Source of the DNA: JAKOVR01 sp031415655
GTDB lineage: Bacteria; Actinomycetota; Acidimicrobiia; Acidimicrobiales; Acidimicrobilacustridaceae
Direction of reading: 5' to 3'
Assembly: GCA_031415655.1 (NCBI GenBank)
Contig: JANOSD010000082.1
Span: 1-64,000 of the forward strand
DNA: 64,000 nt
Below the pieces are notes generated by a model. The model was not told where the DNA came from. It was given only the letters and a program-made list of their open reading frames with translations, and did no database searches. Positions 62,262-64,000 of this stretch are shown here, piece after piece. The first letter of the stretch is position 1. Every line of letters begins with the position of its first letter. Both the position numbers and the translations under genes were made by a program.

Positions 62262-63503
62262 TCAATCACCGTGCAAATACTTCAGGACCGCCGAGGCGGT
62301 GCGGCCTCCAGAGAACATCGCCCCCTGGATCGATGCGGTGTCGCGATGGTCGCCGCAGACAAAGATCCCCTCCCCCATCGCCACCGGCTGCTTGGGACGC
62401 AGCGGTGGCCCTTGGGCCGGTTGGCCGTGCACGATCACGTCGGTGCGCAGGTGGGTCCAGTCGGCCGTGCCCGAGTCGAACCAGCGAGCAAGCTGCTCTT
62501 GCACCAAGGCGGTGATGTTCGGCTCGAGAGCGACGGGGCCCGGCACGGCGGCCGCCACGAGGGTGCGGCCGGCGGGAGCGTACGATGGCGCCACCTCGGT
62601 CATGACCGCCACGTTCTTCGCCGGACCACTCGCCTCCCCATCGAGGATGAGCAGCCGGCCACGAAGCGGCGGGCCGGGGGCTTCGAACCAGCAGCATGCG
62701 GTCGACCGTGAACCGGGATCCGAGACTCGCGCCCCAAGCAACTGATGAGCCGCCGGGCCTTCCGTGGCCACCACGACTGCTCGGCCATTCACGTGCTCGC
62801 CACCTTCGAGTACCACGCCGGAACCGTCGATCCCCGCCACGGTCGCCCCGAGTCGGATGACGTCGTCGGCCAGCGTGGCGGCGATCTGAGCGGGAATCGC
62901 GCCTATCCCAAGGCGGGGCACACCCGTGGCGCCGATCGCCAGCATGCGAAGGATCGTGTCGAACCGACGGCTTGACACTTCAAGGTCGGGATCAAGTTGG
63001 ATGCCAGCGAACAGTGGCTGCCACAACGACTCCATCATCCGGTCAGAGAACCCCGCACACGCCAGTCGTTCCGCCGTGCTCATGTCGGGCCGTCGGAGAA
63101 GTTGGGGCACTGTGTGGCGCCGAACATCGAACACGAGCCGCACCAACCTGGCCTTGTCCGCCACCGTGCCGATGGGCGCCACCGCCGTCCCGGGGATCCG
63201 AAGAGGACGCCGGAGGGGATCGCTCACGCGATAAAAGCGCCCACCCCGCCGAATCGCCGCACCGGGGTCGAAGAGCCCCACCCCGAGCGCGGGGACGTCA
63301 AGACGCTGCTGTACCTCCGGGTAGGCGGTGAGGAGTATCTGAAAGCCACGATCGAGGAGGAAGCCGTCTACGGCGTCGGTGCGCACGCGGCCGCCGACGC
63401 CATCTGACGCCTCGAGTACCGTGCACGCCACGCCGGCTCGGGTCAGGTCCTGAGCACAGGCAAGCCCGGCCAGGCCGGCCCCAACAATCACGACGTCGGT
63501 CAC
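62262..63503 (-). CDS. FAD-dependent amine oxidase / phytoene desaturase-like protein
   Basis: A 413-residue flavoprotein. The GTG at 63503 follows GGGAGG and overlaps the stop of the small gene upstream. N-terminal FAD-binding dinucleotide fold VVIVGAGLAGLACAQDL then EASDGVGGRVRTDAVDGF, and C-terminal FVCGDHRDTASIQGAMFSGG, typical of the amine oxidase / protoporphyrinogen oxidase group. Substrate cannot be told. Confidence 0.9.
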   Translation of the reverse strand: MTDVVIVGAGLAGLACAQDLTRAGVACTVLEASDGVGGRVRTDAVDGFLLDRGFQILLTAYPEVQQRLDVPALGVGLFDPGAAIRRGGRFYRVSDPLRRPLRIPGTAVAPIGTVADKARLVRLVFDVRRHTVPQLLRRPDMSTAERLACAGFSDRMMESLWQPLFAGIQLDPDLEVSSRRFDTILRMLAIGATGVPRLGIGAIPAQIAATLADDVIRLGATVAGIDGSGVVLEGGEHVNGRAVVVATEGPAAHQLLGARVSDPGSRSTACCWFEAPGPPLRGRLLILDGEASGPAKNVAVMTEVAPSYAPAGRTLVAAAVPGPVALEPNITALVQEQLARWFDSGTADWTHLRTDVIVHGQPAQGPPLRPKQPVAMGEGIFVCGDHRDTASIQGAMFSGGRTASAVLKYLHGD

Positions 63504-63661
63504 AAGCACCTCCCGTTGTGGTCGCACCCGGCCGCCGCAACGGTGGTGAGGCCCGGTGTCATTCCGTCGGCCTTCAAGTAGTGCGAAGCGAAGCCGTCCG
63601 CCGCCTCGGTGCTGCTGGCGCGGGCGATGCCATCGGTCACGTCATCGAGGACTGGCACCAC
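63500..63661 (-). CDS. Small protein (53 aa), translationally coupled to the FAD oxidoreductase
   Basis: From GTG 63661, with CGGAGG seven bases upstream, the frame reads MVPVLDDVTDGIARASSTEA, then DGFASHYLKADGMTPGLTTV, and ends CDHNGRCL with TGA overlapping the GTG of the next gene. Two Cys near the C-terminus are the only notable residues. The strong ribosome binding site and the stop-start overlap support it as a real gene; no family is recognised. Confidence 0.6.
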   Translation of the reverse strand: MVPVLDDVTDGIARASSTEAADGFASHYLKADGMTPGLTTVAAAGCDHNGRCL

Positions 63662-63892
63662 GGGTAAACCTCCGGTACGGGGGGCGGGGGGAATCGCGCC
63701 AGGAGGCTATCGACACCGTGGCCGCACCACTTCCCCCATCGCCACAGTATTTTCCTACACGCGGCACCAAGGAGGACGGCAACAGCGCCGGACGATTCGA
63801 TTGCGTACGGACTGCCCGTGGGCGAGCTACTCGGTGTGCATGGTCGAAGACACGCGACGGTGGTAACGCCCAGCCATGATGTCGAGCTGAGG

Positions 63893-64000
63893 TCAGAGCT
63901 GCACGCGGTACACCAACAGCACTGCCCCGGTCGCGAAACGCCGCTCGCTGATGAGCTTGAGGTCGAGACGCATATCGGTCGGTAACGCCGGCTTACCGTC
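63893..64000 (-). CDS. C-terminal end of a gene continuing past the window
   Basis: The last 35 residues (LPTDMRLDLKLISERRFATG, then AVLLVYRVQL and TGA at 63893-63895) are open to the window edge. The ending resembles those of some SAM-dependent methyltransferases, but too little is visible to assign it. Confidence 0.5.
   Translation of the reverse strand, partial: DGKPALPTDMRLDLKLISERRFATGAVLLVYRVQL

Overview
The window is GC-rich, densely coded bacterial DNA with many GTG starts and frequent ATGA/GTGA stop-start overlaps. Several features point to Actinomycetota: a complete-looking menaquinone route without ubiquinone genes, an Lsr2-type DNA-binding tail, a mycothiol-isomerase (TIGR03083-like) domain, TTGTCCACA-type DnaA boxes and a DnaE1-type polymerase III. 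Acidimicrobiia is my best guess from the overall gene style, but no marker here proves it.

Layout. 1-733: end of a secreted protein built of Ig-like repeats. 766-8763: an accessory island lying against a tRNA-Val(CAC) gene (8768-8840, minus). It holds two AbiE-type toxin-antitoxin loci (one intact with palindromic operators, one with a wrecked toxin), a membrane protein, a DUF6368-like protein, a frameshifted MobF-type relaxase remnant and a frameshifted tyrosine integrase. 9018-14731: ECF sigma factor with a translationally coupled anti-sigma/isomerase-like fusion, a DnaJ-domain membrane protein, an Ig-like surface protein and a DUF4012 protein. 14924-25726: a cell-surface polysaccharide or glycan locus with PglF-, PglD-, PglC- and PglE-like enzymes (UDP-bacillosamine-type chemistry), an epimerase, three GT4 glycosyltransferases and a polysaccharide deacetylase. 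26064-38867: menaquinone genes menG, menF, menD, menH, menA, menB and menE, interleaved with an ABC transporter and an AAA ATPase; menC is not in the window.

39058-44174 is a second scarred region: a lone Flp pilin, a shattered CHASE-PAS-GGDEF gene, a 3' fragment of a duplicated SDR gene, a PIN-domain toxin-antitoxin pair with a palindromic operator, and a DinB-family gene split by a ~170-bp element with terminal inverted repeats. A second copy of that element lies about 1.1 kb away in inverted orientation. 44210-64000 returns to ordinary chromosome: a phosphotransferase fusion, a lipoprotein, a DUF255 protein, a nitroreductase, and dnaE1 in an overlapping unit with a VOC protein and an SGNH lipoprotein. 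It also contains a divergent pair of citrate-synthase-fold genes (one fused to an HTH, the other to CBS domains) sharing a palindromic operator, an enoyl-CoA hydratase, an ERCC4 nuclease with an Lsr2-like tail, and an FAD oxidoreductase preceded by a 53-codon gene.

The strongest candidates for something undescribed are the HTH-citrate synthase / CBS-citrate synthase module (55922-58885) and the ERCC4-Lsr2 nuclease (61134-62156). All homology calls are by eye from motifs; no database search was run.
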